Below are positions 47,088 through 54,065 of a stretch of DNA of 64,000 nucleotides, piece after piece (position 1 is the first letter of the stretch; the number at the start of each line of letters is the position of its first letter). The translations under genes and the position numbers were made by a program. The DNA comes from a virus, in IMG/VR virus record IMGVR_UViG_3300022752_000026, positions 1-64,000 of that record; one strand, given 5' to 3'. The notes below the pieces were generated by a model. The model was not told the DNA's origin and did no database searches. It saw nothing but the letters and a program-made list of their open reading frames with translations.

Positions 47088-48299
47088 ATGCGAGATAAAA
47101 CCCCGAATGTAAAAGCCAACGGCTATGGCTCGTTCCGAACCGATATGTTCGGACGTATCAAAATTTCAGAGGGTTTTACAATCTTTGACTCTAGTCATCG
47201 TTACAGTCAAAATGGAGACTTTAGCGATGTAACTGAAGTTGGTGGAACTGTATCCCATGCTACATATGAAAGTACGGCTCTTTTAAGTGTCACTGGTCAA
47301 AGCGGTTCTTATGTTTACAGAGAATCTAAAAAAGTTTTTCCTTATCAGCCAGGAAAAGCACTTCAAGTTCTTCAGACTTTTTGCTTTGCTCCTTCCCACT
47401 CAAATCTTAGACAAAGAGTTGGCTACTATGGAAGACAGAATGGCTTTTATCTAGAGCAAGATGGAACTAATGTTTATTTTGTAAGACGTTCTTATGTTAC
47501 TGGCTCAATTGTAGAAACTAGGGTTGCTCAGGCTGACTGGAATGTTGACCCACTTAATGGTTCTGGTCCTAGCGACTTGCTTCTTGATTTATCTAAAGTT
47601 CAAATTTTATGGTCAGAATATGAATGGTTGGGCGCTGGCTCAGTTCGTTTAGGTTTTGTTATTGACGGATACTTTATTATTTGTCACCAATTTAACCACG
47701 CAAATGTAGAGACAGGTGTTTACATGACAACTGCTTCTCTTCCCGTTTCATACGAAATTTATAATAAGGCTGCAACAGGAATTTCTTCTACAATGAAACA
47801 AATATGTGTGTCTATTACTTCTAATGGAGGATTTTTACGACATACAGAGCGTTGGTCTGTAAAATCAAGTGCTAACGCTACAACAACATGGAAACCTCTT
47901 GTTTCTATAAGACTAGCACCAGGAAAAACAGACTCTGTAATCCTTCCAGCATCTGTTGGAATTATGGTTGGAACTTCGGCAAATACAGAGTGGGCAGTCT
48001 ATAAAAACGCAACAGTAACTAACGGAACTTGGGTCACTCACGATGGAACTCCTAATGTTGAATATGACGCGTCATCTACAGCAATCACAGGGGGAACCAT
48101 AATTCGTCAAGGATATTTTGCTGGGTCAAACCAAGGCTCTGGTTCAGTTGATATTAGTGATGGTTTTGGAACTTTTGATATGCAACTGGGGAGAACTAAT
48201 GCTGATACCCCTGTAAGCGATATTTTGACACTAGCCATAAGAACAGTTTCTGGTTCTGGAACCGTCTATGGCTCGCTATCTTTCTACGATTTGCTTTAG
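47088..48299 (+). CDS. Virion structural protein (tail/neck type)
   Basis: 403 aa. Beta-rich throughout. FRTDMFGRIKISEGFTIFDS near the start, FPYQPGKALQVLQTF, RVGYYG, and VRLGFVIDGYFIICHQFNH are blocks I recognise from structural proteins of marine phages including T4-like cyanophages. Isolated among small genes, far from the head operon, so it may be a late-acquired adhesin or decoration protein. Confidence 0.75.
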   Translation: MRDKTPNVKANGYGSFRTDMFGRIKISEGFTIFDSSHRYSQNGDFSDVTEVGGTVSHATYESTALLSVTGQSGSYVYRESKKVFPYQPGKALQVLQTFCFAPSHSNLRQRVGYYGRQNGFYLEQDGTNVYFVRRSYVTGSIVETRVAQADWNVDPLNGSGPSDLLLDLSKVQILWSEYEWLGAGSVRLGFVIDGYFIICHQFNHANVETGVYMTTASLPVSYEIYNKAATGISSTMKQICVSITSNGGFLRHTERWSVKSSANATTTWKPLVSIRLAPGKTDSVILPASVGIMVGTSANTEWAVYKNATVTNGTWVTHDGTPNVEYDASSTAITGGTIIRQGYFAGSNQGSGSVDISDGFGTFDMQLGRTNADTPVSDILTLAIRTVSGSGTVYGSLSFYDLL

Positions 48300-48326
48300 T
48301 TTATTCTAGGTTGTATTATTCAGGAG

Positions 48327-48626
48327 ATGAAGAAAAGAAAAATGAATTGTTCTCGCTGCCAAGTAGTTTTAGAAGAAACTGGTTTTGGTGGCTTTGACAA
48401 CATTCTTCGCGTTCGTTTAGAAGGCGGATACGCCGAATTTGTTGACGATATTGTCTACAGTTCTAGAGATAAAGTCAACTACCCTCTGTATCATGTTCTA
48501 TGTCATCAATGTGGACATGAACTGATGACGTGGCTAAAAGTGCCAGAAGACCAAATAAAACCTTGGCACCCTCTTGACGAGAACGAGCCTCTTTGTAAGG
48601 GTTGGGTTCATCAGAAAACTCTCTAA
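48327..48626 (+). CDS. Zinc-ribbon protein
   Basis: 99 aa. CSRC near the start and CHQCG later form a four-Cys site separated by a 55-residue insert. Not recognised further. Confidence 0.65.
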   Translation: MKKRKMNCSRCQVVLEETGFGGFDNILRVRLEGGYAEFVDDIVYSSRDKVNYPLYHVLCHQCGHELMTWLKVPEDQIKPWHPLDENEPLCKGWVHQKTL

Positions 48627-48628
48627 AA

Positions 48629-48937
48629 TTAGTTGTCATAACCCATATCCTTGAAATATTTCATTCCCTCTTCTGTGGCACTAAAGTGAGCCGTTAGGTC
48701 TTCATCGTAATCTACTTTTACATAACCGTGCTCAAACAAGTTCATTAGGCCGTCATTTACTCCCTGCATGATTTCGTCATACATCTCTGGCATCAAAGAT
48801 TTCATCAATGGAAAGTTATAGACATAAGTAACTTCACCATCTTCATCAAACCCATCTTCTTCTAAGATACCAATTTCTATCAAATAGTCAACAAAGGCAT
48901 CTTCGTCGTCTGGGTCCATAGGCATGAAATCTTCCAT
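48629..48937 (-). CDS. Acidic hypothetical protein
   Basis: 102 aa, Asp/Glu-rich, helical. Convergent with the previous gene. Confidence 0.65.
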   Translation of the reverse strand: MEDFMPMDPDDEDAFVDYLIEIGILEEDGFDEDGEVTYVYNFPLMKSLMPEMYDEIMQGVNDGLMNLFEHGYVKVDYDEDLTAHFSATEEGMKYFKDMGYDN

Positions 48938-48969
48938 TAACTCAACATACCACTGCTAGACTTATTCGT

Positions 48970-49257
48970 ATGGCTTACGCACGGTTTCTTAAATCAGATA
49001 TTTACGTCATCATGTCTTCAGGTGGGTTTCTTTATTGTGTCACTTGTAGCCTTATAGATGACATGAATGGCGCAGGATATTCTGCGCACAACACTCAAGA
49101 CATGATTGACCACATCAAACAACATGAAAATTCTGGTCACAGAGTTCCAGAAAACATATACGAAGAACTGCTTAAAGATGACGCAGAAAACTTCCCAAAC
49201 CAAAACACACAAAACACACAACCCTCCCCCACTCCTCCTCCTCCGTTAACGGAATGA
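48970..49257 (+). CDS. Conserved small zinc protein with repeat-derived tail
   Basis: 95 aa. MAYARFLKSDIYVIMSSGG, CVTC and an HIKQHENSGHRVPE block match a small family frequent in actinophages. The last ~19 residues (NQNTQNTQPSPTPPPPLTE) are encoded by module B, so the original C-terminus was probably replaced. Confidence 0.75.
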   Translation: MAYARFLKSDIYVIMSSGGFLYCVTCSLIDDMNGAGYSAHNTQDMIDHIKQHENSGHRVPENIYEELLKDDAENFPNQNTQNTQPSPTPPPPLTE

Positions 49258-49298
49258 AGGCGCGAAAAAACACACTTTTCATTGTATAAGTAAATAAT
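49202..49298 (+). repeat. Intergenic module B
   Basis: CACACAAAACACACAAC, pyrimidine tract, GTTAACGGAATGAAGGCGCG, TTTTCATTGTATAAG. Overlaps the end of the gene at 48970. The promoter part has AATAAT at the -10 position but a poor -35. Confidence 0.85.
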
Positions 49299-49341
49299 AA
49301 GCACAAATCACTTTTTCTTTTTAGCCTTACTCTTATAGTTA

Positions 49342-49824
49342 ATGGCTACTAAGAAAAAGAGTGCGTCAACACGACACACCAAATCAGTATCAAAAGCCAA
49401 GGGAATTGGTAAGGCCATACACCTGCTCGCTTCAGAGGGAAAGTCATATAGACAAATATCAAGCGAGTTAGGTGTCTCTAAAGGAACTATCTCTTATCAC
49501 TTAGGAGATAATCAAAAAGACAAAACGATAGGACGAACAAGACATTATCGTTCTCAGATAGATGCCTACCTACAAAAAGAAAAGGCAGCAGTTAAGAATT
49601 GCCCAGACTGCGGAGAAGAAAAGCAGTGGTTTCAGATGGACTTTGACCACGTCCGCGGAGTCAAGAAATTCAGCCTCTCTCAGTATCACCGCCACACTCA
49701 GAGCCTAAAAGTTGTCCAGGCTGAGGTGGCTAAATGCGACATTGTGTGCGCTTGTTGCCATAGACTACGGACCTATATGAGGGCTTTGGAGGCAAAAATC
49801 GCTCGTGAAAATAAGGTGGACTAA
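49342..49824 (+). CDS. HTH plus HNH-like endonuclease
   Basis: 160 aa. HTH at ~30-58 (KSYRQISSELGVSKGTISYH) is fused to an HNH-type zinc domain: CPDCGEEK, MDFDHVRGVKKFSLS, CDIVCACCHRLRTY. Resembles small DNA-targeting or homing endonucleases. Confidence 0.8.
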   Translation: MATKKKSASTRHTKSVSKAKGIGKAIHLLASEGKSYRQISSELGVSKGTISYHLGDNQKDKTIGRTRHYRSQIDAYLQKEKAAVKNCPDCGEEKQWFQMDFDHVRGVKKFSLSQYHRHTQSLKVVQAEVAKCDIVCACCHRLRTYMRALEAKIARENKVD

Positions 49825-50347
49825 AGAACGAGACCAGCGTTTTTGGGATAAAGTCTGGATAGACGAAGAAGAAGACGACTGTTGGTATTGGATTGCTGCC
49901 ACAACAAGCAGAGGTTATGGAGCATTTGCTTATACTAAAACAAAGATTATTACTGCTCACAAACTTTCATACTCTCTTGCCAAAAACAAAGGAGTTTTAG
50001 TTTCCCCCAAACTACACGTTATGCATATGTGCGACAACAAGATATGCGTAAATCCAAGCCATCTACAACTAGGAACTGCTAAAGAAAACAACAGAGATGC
50101 CATAGAACGTGGACTTGCTACTTCTATAGAGCAGATAGTTGGTCGTCCTAGCCAAAGAAGATACTGTAGTCATGGACACCCAAGAACTAAGAAGAACACC
50201 ATCATCAAGTCCAAGAACGGATACCAATATCCTCTCTGTCATATCTGCTACCTAGCAAACAACAGAGCATATAGAAAACGAGTTGCTAAGGCTAAAAAGT
50301 CTCAATACATGCGTGACTACAGAAAAAGAAAGGCTCAAAATGTCTGA
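49805..50347 (+). CDS. HNH homing endonuclease
   Basis: 180 aa; GTG start overlapping the previous gene by 20 bp. RFWDKVWIDEEEDDCWYW, GYGAF, VMHMCDNKICVNPSHLQLGT and ENNRDAIERG are the classical blocks of phage HNH homing enzymes. Basic C-terminus. Confidence 0.88.
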   Translation: MKIRWTKERDQRFWDKVWIDEEEDDCWYWIAATTSRGYGAFAYTKTKIITAHKLSYSLAKNKGVLVSPKLHVMHMCDNKICVNPSHLQLGTAKENNRDAIERGLATSIEQIVGRPSQRRYCSHGHPRTKKNTIIKSKNGYQYPLCHICYLANNRAYRKRVAKAKKSQYMRDYRKRKAQNV

Positions 50348-50864
50348 GCGCTATGACTATAGAGAGGCTTTTACCCTTGGCCACGGCTACAACCAAAAGA
50401 TGGCCAAAAGACTTCAAGACCGAGGAGTTGATTGTTACCCACCGTCCCTCAGATTTGCAGACGATACTCCTGAAGCACGTTTTGAGTTTACCCAAAACGA
50501 AAAAGACATTGTCCTTAATAATCCAAGTGGTTTGATAGAGGTCAAATCAAGCAGCACCTATTGGGAAGATGGAGACCCTTCTTCTATAAGAAGCAATTTC
50601 TCCAGCGTTTTTGTAGATACAGTTTCTTCCTACGAGGAAAAACTCATTAAGCCAATAGCCTATATTTTGGTATCTCAGCATACTGATGGTGTTTTGGTTG
50701 TTCCAGTCACAACAAAACCTCTGTGGCAAGTAAAGAAGAATCTTTATGACAAAAAGCAGGGAATCTTTGATGATTTCTACTTAGTTGAGTTTCAGCACCT
50801 CAAAACTTTTGATGAGTTGGTTTCTCACATTATGAAACAACAACAACTACAAACAACTACATAG
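50340..50864 (+). CDS. Putative PD-(D/E)XK nuclease
   Basis: 174 aa; overlaps the HNH gene end. FEFTQNEKDIVLNNPSGLIE followed by VKSSS gives an E-x-K core after a plausible Asp, the pattern of PD-(D/E)XK nucleases. Third nuclease-like gene in a row. Confidence 0.6.
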   Translation: MSERYDYREAFTLGHGYNQKMAKRLQDRGVDCYPPSLRFADDTPEARFEFTQNEKDIVLNNPSGLIEVKSSSTYWEDGDPSSIRSNFSSVFVDTVSSYEEKLIKPIAYILVSQHTDGVLVVPVTTKPLWQVKKNLYDKKQGIFDDFYLVEFQHLKTFDELVSHIMKQQQLQTTT

Positions 50865-50913
50865 TAGTAAAATAAGATTGCTGGGCCTTATCTTAGGATT
50901 GGCTTAGTTACCA

Positions 50914-50959
50914 CTGGCCCCCCCTCGCAAATTGTCCACAATTGTCGGGGGGGAGCCAG
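50914..50959 (+). terminator. Long G/C hairpin
   Basis: CTGG-CCCCCCC and GGGGGGG-AG-CCAG arms with an inner AATTGT/ACAATT pair. No T tract. Ends the nuclease operon. Confidence 0.6.
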
Positions 50960-50964
50960 CCCAG

Positions 50965-51060
50965 CAAAAAACACACAACACACACCCCTACCCGCCTTTC
51001 CCGCTTATAAAGGAACGAAGGCGCAAAGATTTGCACTTTTTATTGTATAGGTGTATCCTG
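50965..51060 (+). repeat. Intergenic module C with leaderless promoter
   Basis: Contains AAACACACAACACACAC, pyrimidine tract, AACGAAGGCGCAAAG, then TTGCAC-N17-TATCCT (51031-51059). The ATG at 51066 follows the -10 box by 6 nt. The spacer TTTTTATTGTATAGG is shared with module D. Confidence 0.85.
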
Positions 51061-51065
51061 TCTCC

Positions 51066-51230
51066 ATGACACAAACCATAGACCAAAACGACTTCTACGA
51101 AATCATTGACGAGACATTTGTCTGCTGCGATGAACACCAATTTGTTTACTACTGCAAAGCCCACTCAGAGAGAATGGGTTGCCAGTTCTGCGCCTTTGAC
51201 CCTTACAGTAAATGTGGTTGCGATGAGTAA
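51066..51230 (+). CDS. Cys-rich small protein
   Basis: 54 aa with nine Cys (CCDEHQ, YCKAH, CQFC, CGC). Likely zinc binding. Leaderless from module C. Confidence 0.65.
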   Translation: MTQTIDQNDFYEIIDETFVCCDEHQFVYYCKAHSERMGCQFCAFDPYSKCGCDE

Positions 51231-51351
51231 GAAAGCATCAGTTGCTGCCAACAGGGTTGTTATCTGTCCTGAGTGTAAGAAAGAGATTGAAGTTCGCTCT
51301 GGCTTTGCGCACCACACACTAGTTCGTCATATAAAGGAGCATAAGAAATGA
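51223..51351 (+). CDS. Zinc-finger-like microprotein
   Basis: 42 aa; ATG overlaps the previous stop. CPECKKEIEVRSGFAHHTLV plus RHIKEH resembles a C2H2-type finger. Confidence 0.65.
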   Translation: MSKKASVAANRVVICPECKKEIEVRSGFAHHTLVRHIKEHKK

Positions 51352-51503
51352 AACTCTTTGGATTAGAGATAAAGCGAAAAGTAAAACCACTCTCTAGTGG
51401 AATGATGGTTAATTGCTACGGCTGCGGTAAACAGTTCTTTCTGTACTCTACTAAAATTAGAGTAATGAATTACTGCTCTCAATGCTCACCTAGAGTTGTA
51501 TAA
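51348..51503 (+). CDS. Zinc-ribbon microprotein
   Basis: 51 aa; ATGA-coupled. CYGCGKQF and CSQCS give a four-Cys ribbon. Confidence 0.65.
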   Translation: MKLFGLEIKRKVKPLSSGMMVNCYGCGKQFFLYSTKIRVMNYCSQCSPRVV

Positions 51504-51508
51504 AAGCC

Positions 51509-51603
51509 CACACAAAAAACACACACCTCTCCCCCGTTCTCCCTTTTCGGTTAACGGAATGAAAGCGCGAAGATTTGCATTTTCTATTGTATAGTGCTAT
51601 AGT
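51509..51603 (+). repeat. Intergenic module D with leaderless promoter
   Basis: Same order as module C, ending TTGCAT-N17-TATAGT (51575-51603). The ATG at 51610 follows the -10 box by 6 nt. Confidence 0.85.
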
Positions 51604-51609
51604 GTTCTT

Positions 51610-51888
51610 ATGAAGACACCAGACAAGTTTGCACTAGAGCGTTACTTTCCTAAAGGAATAGTTCCATCTGATGTAAGCGCTGTTCTTGAGATAAAAGGAA
51701 TCAAGACTCTCAAGAGCGGAGCAAAGTTCAAAGTAAAAGGCGAACGCGGAATGTGGACATTTCTTTATGTTCAAGGTGAAGCGGTTACTTGCTTTGACGG
51801 CCTAGGTCAGTTTAGAAGTATCTCAAAAGACAAAGTGAAAAAGGGAATCAATCGCTCTAAGCGCGAGATTGCTTTGGAGAAGGCTTAG
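51610..51888 (+). CDS. Conserved small protein
   Basis: 92 aa. KVKGERGMWTFLYVQ, TCFDGLGQFRSISKDKV resembles a small actinophage family with a beta-rich fold. Leaderless from module D. Confidence 0.7.
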   Translation: MKTPDKFALERYFPKGIVPSDVSAVLEIKGIKTLKSGAKFKVKGERGMWTFLYVQGEAVTCFDGLGQFRSISKDKVKKGINRSKREIALEKA

Positions 51889-51976
51889 TTTTTAGTCCAG
51901 TTGCCTCGTAAGCATCAATAGCGTCATCCATCGTGTAGGGATGTTCTGCCGAGCAGTTGCCACAATTACGACACAT
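51857..51976 (-). CDS. Zinc microprotein
   Basis: 39 aa; ATG at 51976 overlaps the upstream stop, GGAG 6 nt before it. CRNCGNC at the start. Convergent overlap with the previous gene. Confidence 0.55.
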   Translation of the reverse strand: MCRNCGNCSAEHPYTMDDAIDAYEATGLKTKPSPKQSRA

Positions 51977-52154
51977 CGTCATCTCCATGGTCATCGCAGA
52001 CAGAATAAAGTCTTTCTTTGATTGCCTTGATGCCAACAGACTTTTTTGCACAGAAGTAGCAAAAAGACCATTGATGCAAGTTCTTCTCACGAAGGTGGTC
52101 CAAATACTGAATCAGCCTTTGGTCCCTACTCCACTGAGTGTGTTGACTTGGCAT
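51966..52154 (-). CDS. Zinc-ribbon-like protein
   Basis: 62 aa. CYFCAKKS and a later CDDH form a possible zinc site. Divergent from the gene at 52183. Confidence 0.6.
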   Translation of the reverse strand: MPSQHTQWSRDQRLIQYLDHLREKNLHQWSFCYFCAKKSVGIKAIKERLYSVCDDHGDDDVS

Positions 52155-52182
52155 AGTCTTATTATAGCGTTACAGTTACCCC

Positions 52183-52302
52183 ATGAGAAAACTACTAGCA
52201 AGACCTTTTTGGTTTATCCACGACCAAGCAGATTGGTTCAACCGAGTTGGTTGTTATATTGCCTTTGGCAAGAAATGGAGGACGATGCATGACCCACAAT
52301 GA
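52183..52302 (+). CDS. Small hypothetical protein
   Basis: 39 aa, aromatic-rich (RPFWFIHDQADWFN). Overlaps the start of the next gene. Confidence 0.5.
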   Translation: MRKLLARPFWFIHDQADWFNRVGCYIAFGKKWRTMHDPQ

Positions 52303-52570
52303 AAAGAAAGTTATGAAAGAGCCTCCCATGGGGTCAGTAGTAGTTGATATAAGAGGAAGTGCGTGGCAACGACATCCTGTTGGCTGGGCAGTTGCTGGAA
52401 GCGATATGTCATGGTCCTACACTTGGAAGCAACTACTCAAAGAGTTATATAGTCCTATGGATTACCCTTCTCAGGAATGGGCACCAGTCTTGCATGACCC
52501 AAGGCTCCCTTTGATTGTTTATGTCCCCCACGAAGAACTACTACTAGAAGAGGAAGACAATGATGAGTAA
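52289..52570 (+). CDS. Hypothetical protein
   Basis: 93 aa from the ATG at 52289 with GGAGG upstream. Trp-rich beta region, acidic end. Not recognised. Confidence 0.65.
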   Translation: MTHNEKKVMKEPPMGSVVVDIRGSAWQRHPVGWAVAGSDMSWSYTWKQLLKELYSPMDYPSQEWAPVLHDPRLPLIVYVPHEELLLEEEDNDE

Positions 52571-52832
52571 TGACGGCGAACTAACCCTAAGGGTCAAAAG
52601 AATCACCTTTGAAGGAGAACCTACCCACTGGGACGTTGAAGGAGAGATTGTTAGAGACGGAGAATCTAGTGGAAGTTATGGTGGCACTGGTCCGACCTTC
52701 TACGGGGTCGTAGATGCCTTCTTTGAGTATCTCCATGAACATCTCAAGGACGAAGAGGACAATAAATGGCTGATGTTCAATGCCAATGTCAAGGCTGAAA
52801 AGAATAATAATCCTGTTATTGACGTCCAATAA
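52560..52832 (+). CDS. Hypothetical protein
   Basis: 90 aa, overlapping the previous gene. Beta-rich start then acidic helices. Not recognised. Confidence 0.65.
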   Translation: MMSNDGELTLRVKRITFEGEPTHWDVEGEIVRDGESSGSYGGTGPTFYGVVDAFFEYLHEHLKDEEDNKWLMFNANVKAEKNNNPVIDVQ

Positions 52833-53000
52833 CAATAAGTTGTTCGTAGTTGAAGCCTAGTATATTAACACACCATATATATCCAATGCCAAAAATCGTC
52901 CAATATGACACTTAGAAATAGGGGCTATTTTTTGTATACTTTTAGGTGTAAGAGTGTATAGTTATGCCTAAGAAACTCCATTTACGAGAGGAAAAGACGC

Positions 53001-53207
53001 ATGGACTGGAAACAACCGTTTGAACTTGCCTTTGAGTTAGGTCTCTGGGCTATTGGCTGGACATTGGTAGCAATCATTGGATTGTTTATTCTTGCGATTG
53101 CTATTGCTGTAGTCAAAGGAACTATTGCCATGTTCAAGGGAAAGAAGCCCACTAAGGAAGTGACCAAGACTTTTAGATTGGTCAAGGGCGATGGCGCGGG
53201 GCAGTAA
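53001..53207 (+). CDS. Small membrane protein
   Basis: 68 aa. One long transmembrane segment (~14-40) and a Lys-rich tail. GAGAGG precedes the ATG. The 52833-53000 gap holds one GTTGTTCGTAGTTG repeat and little else. Confidence 0.65.
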   Translation: MDWKQPFELAFELGLWAIGWTLVAIIGLFILAIAIAVVKGTIAMFKGKKPTKEVTKTFRLVKGDGAGQ

Positions 53208-53349
53208 GCGCATCAACATCAACCTCGGCTGGGGGACTTGGGATAGTTGGGGGTTTGGTCTCAACTATTGTCCTTATGCTAATTCTGTAACTATTGAGTT
53301 TATCCATTGGTATTTTTATGTAGAGATGTGGAGCCCTAGTGACGACTAA
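53191..53349 (+). CDS. Small Trp/Tyr-rich protein
   Basis: 52 aa; overlaps both neighbours. WGTWDSWGFGLNY and WYFYVEMW. Shape is like small actinophage proteins preceding recombinases, but no function is known to me. Confidence 0.6.
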   Translation: MARGSKRININLGWGTWDSWGFGLNYCPYANSVTIEFIHWYFYVEMWSPSDD

Positions 53350-54007
53350 AAAGGTTGCTTACTGTTATGCCCGCGTCTCTACCTCCATGCAAGCAGAAGA
53401 AGGCGTAAGTCTTGATGCTCAAGAAAAGCAACTTATTGGGGCAGCAGAGTTCAATGGATACGAAGATGTTCTTATCTTGCGTGAAGAAGGAAAATCTGGA
53501 AAAAGTATCAAGGGAAGACCTGTTCTAACTAAGGCTTTAGAAGACCTTGATAACGGAAAAGCGGAAGCACTTTTTGTAACTCGTTTAGACCGACTTGCTC
53601 GCTCTACAAGAGACTTTTTAGAGATTGTTGACCGTTCACACAAACATGGTTGGCGTCTAATGCTTCTTGATTTAGGTTTAGATACTGCAACTTATCAGGG
53701 CCGCTTTGTTGTAACCATTATGTCTGCAATGGCTGAAATGGAGCGCGGAATGATTTCTATGCGCCAAAAAGACATTCATCAAGATAGAAGAAGCAGTGGT
53801 AAGCGCTGGGGAGTTGATTTAGGACCACTACCACTTGTATCTAAAGACATTGAAGAAAGAATAAATAAAGAAAGAGATGCAGGACTTTCTTATAAAGAAA
53901 TTTCTGATAATTTGAATAAAGATGCAATACCAACTCTTCTAAAAGGTAAAAAATGGTATGCATCAACTGTTCGTGACATATATTTACGTTATAAATCAAC
54001 TAGTTAG
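53339..54007 (+). CDS. Serine recombinase (resolvase/invertase type)
   Basis: 222 aa; GTG start overlapping the previous gene. YARVSTSMQAEEGVSLDAQE carries the catalytic Ser, and RLDRLARSTRDFLEIV and AEMERGMIS follow the family. A C-terminal HTH-like region (GLSYKEISDNLN) is present. Too short for a large serine integrase, so DNA inversion or resolution is more likely than integration. Confidence 0.88.
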   Translation: MTTKKVAYCYARVSTSMQAEEGVSLDAQEKQLIGAAEFNGYEDVLILREEGKSGKSIKGRPVLTKALEDLDNGKAEALFVTRLDRLARSTRDFLEIVDRSHKHGWRLMLLDLGLDTATYQGRFVVTIMSAMAEMERGMISMRQKDIHQDRRSSGKRWGVDLGPLPLVSKDIEERINKERDAGLSYKEISDNLNKDAIPTLLKGKKWYASTVRDIYLRYKSTS

Positions 54008-54065
54008 ACTTTCATTACTGTAAAATTATCTCCGTCATATTCTTCTGTGGTGGGAGATTTACTAA

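Noticed and set aside
53339-54007. Serine recombinase as an integrase marking a prophage
   Set aside because: Too short for a large serine integrase, and no attachment site or host flank is visible.
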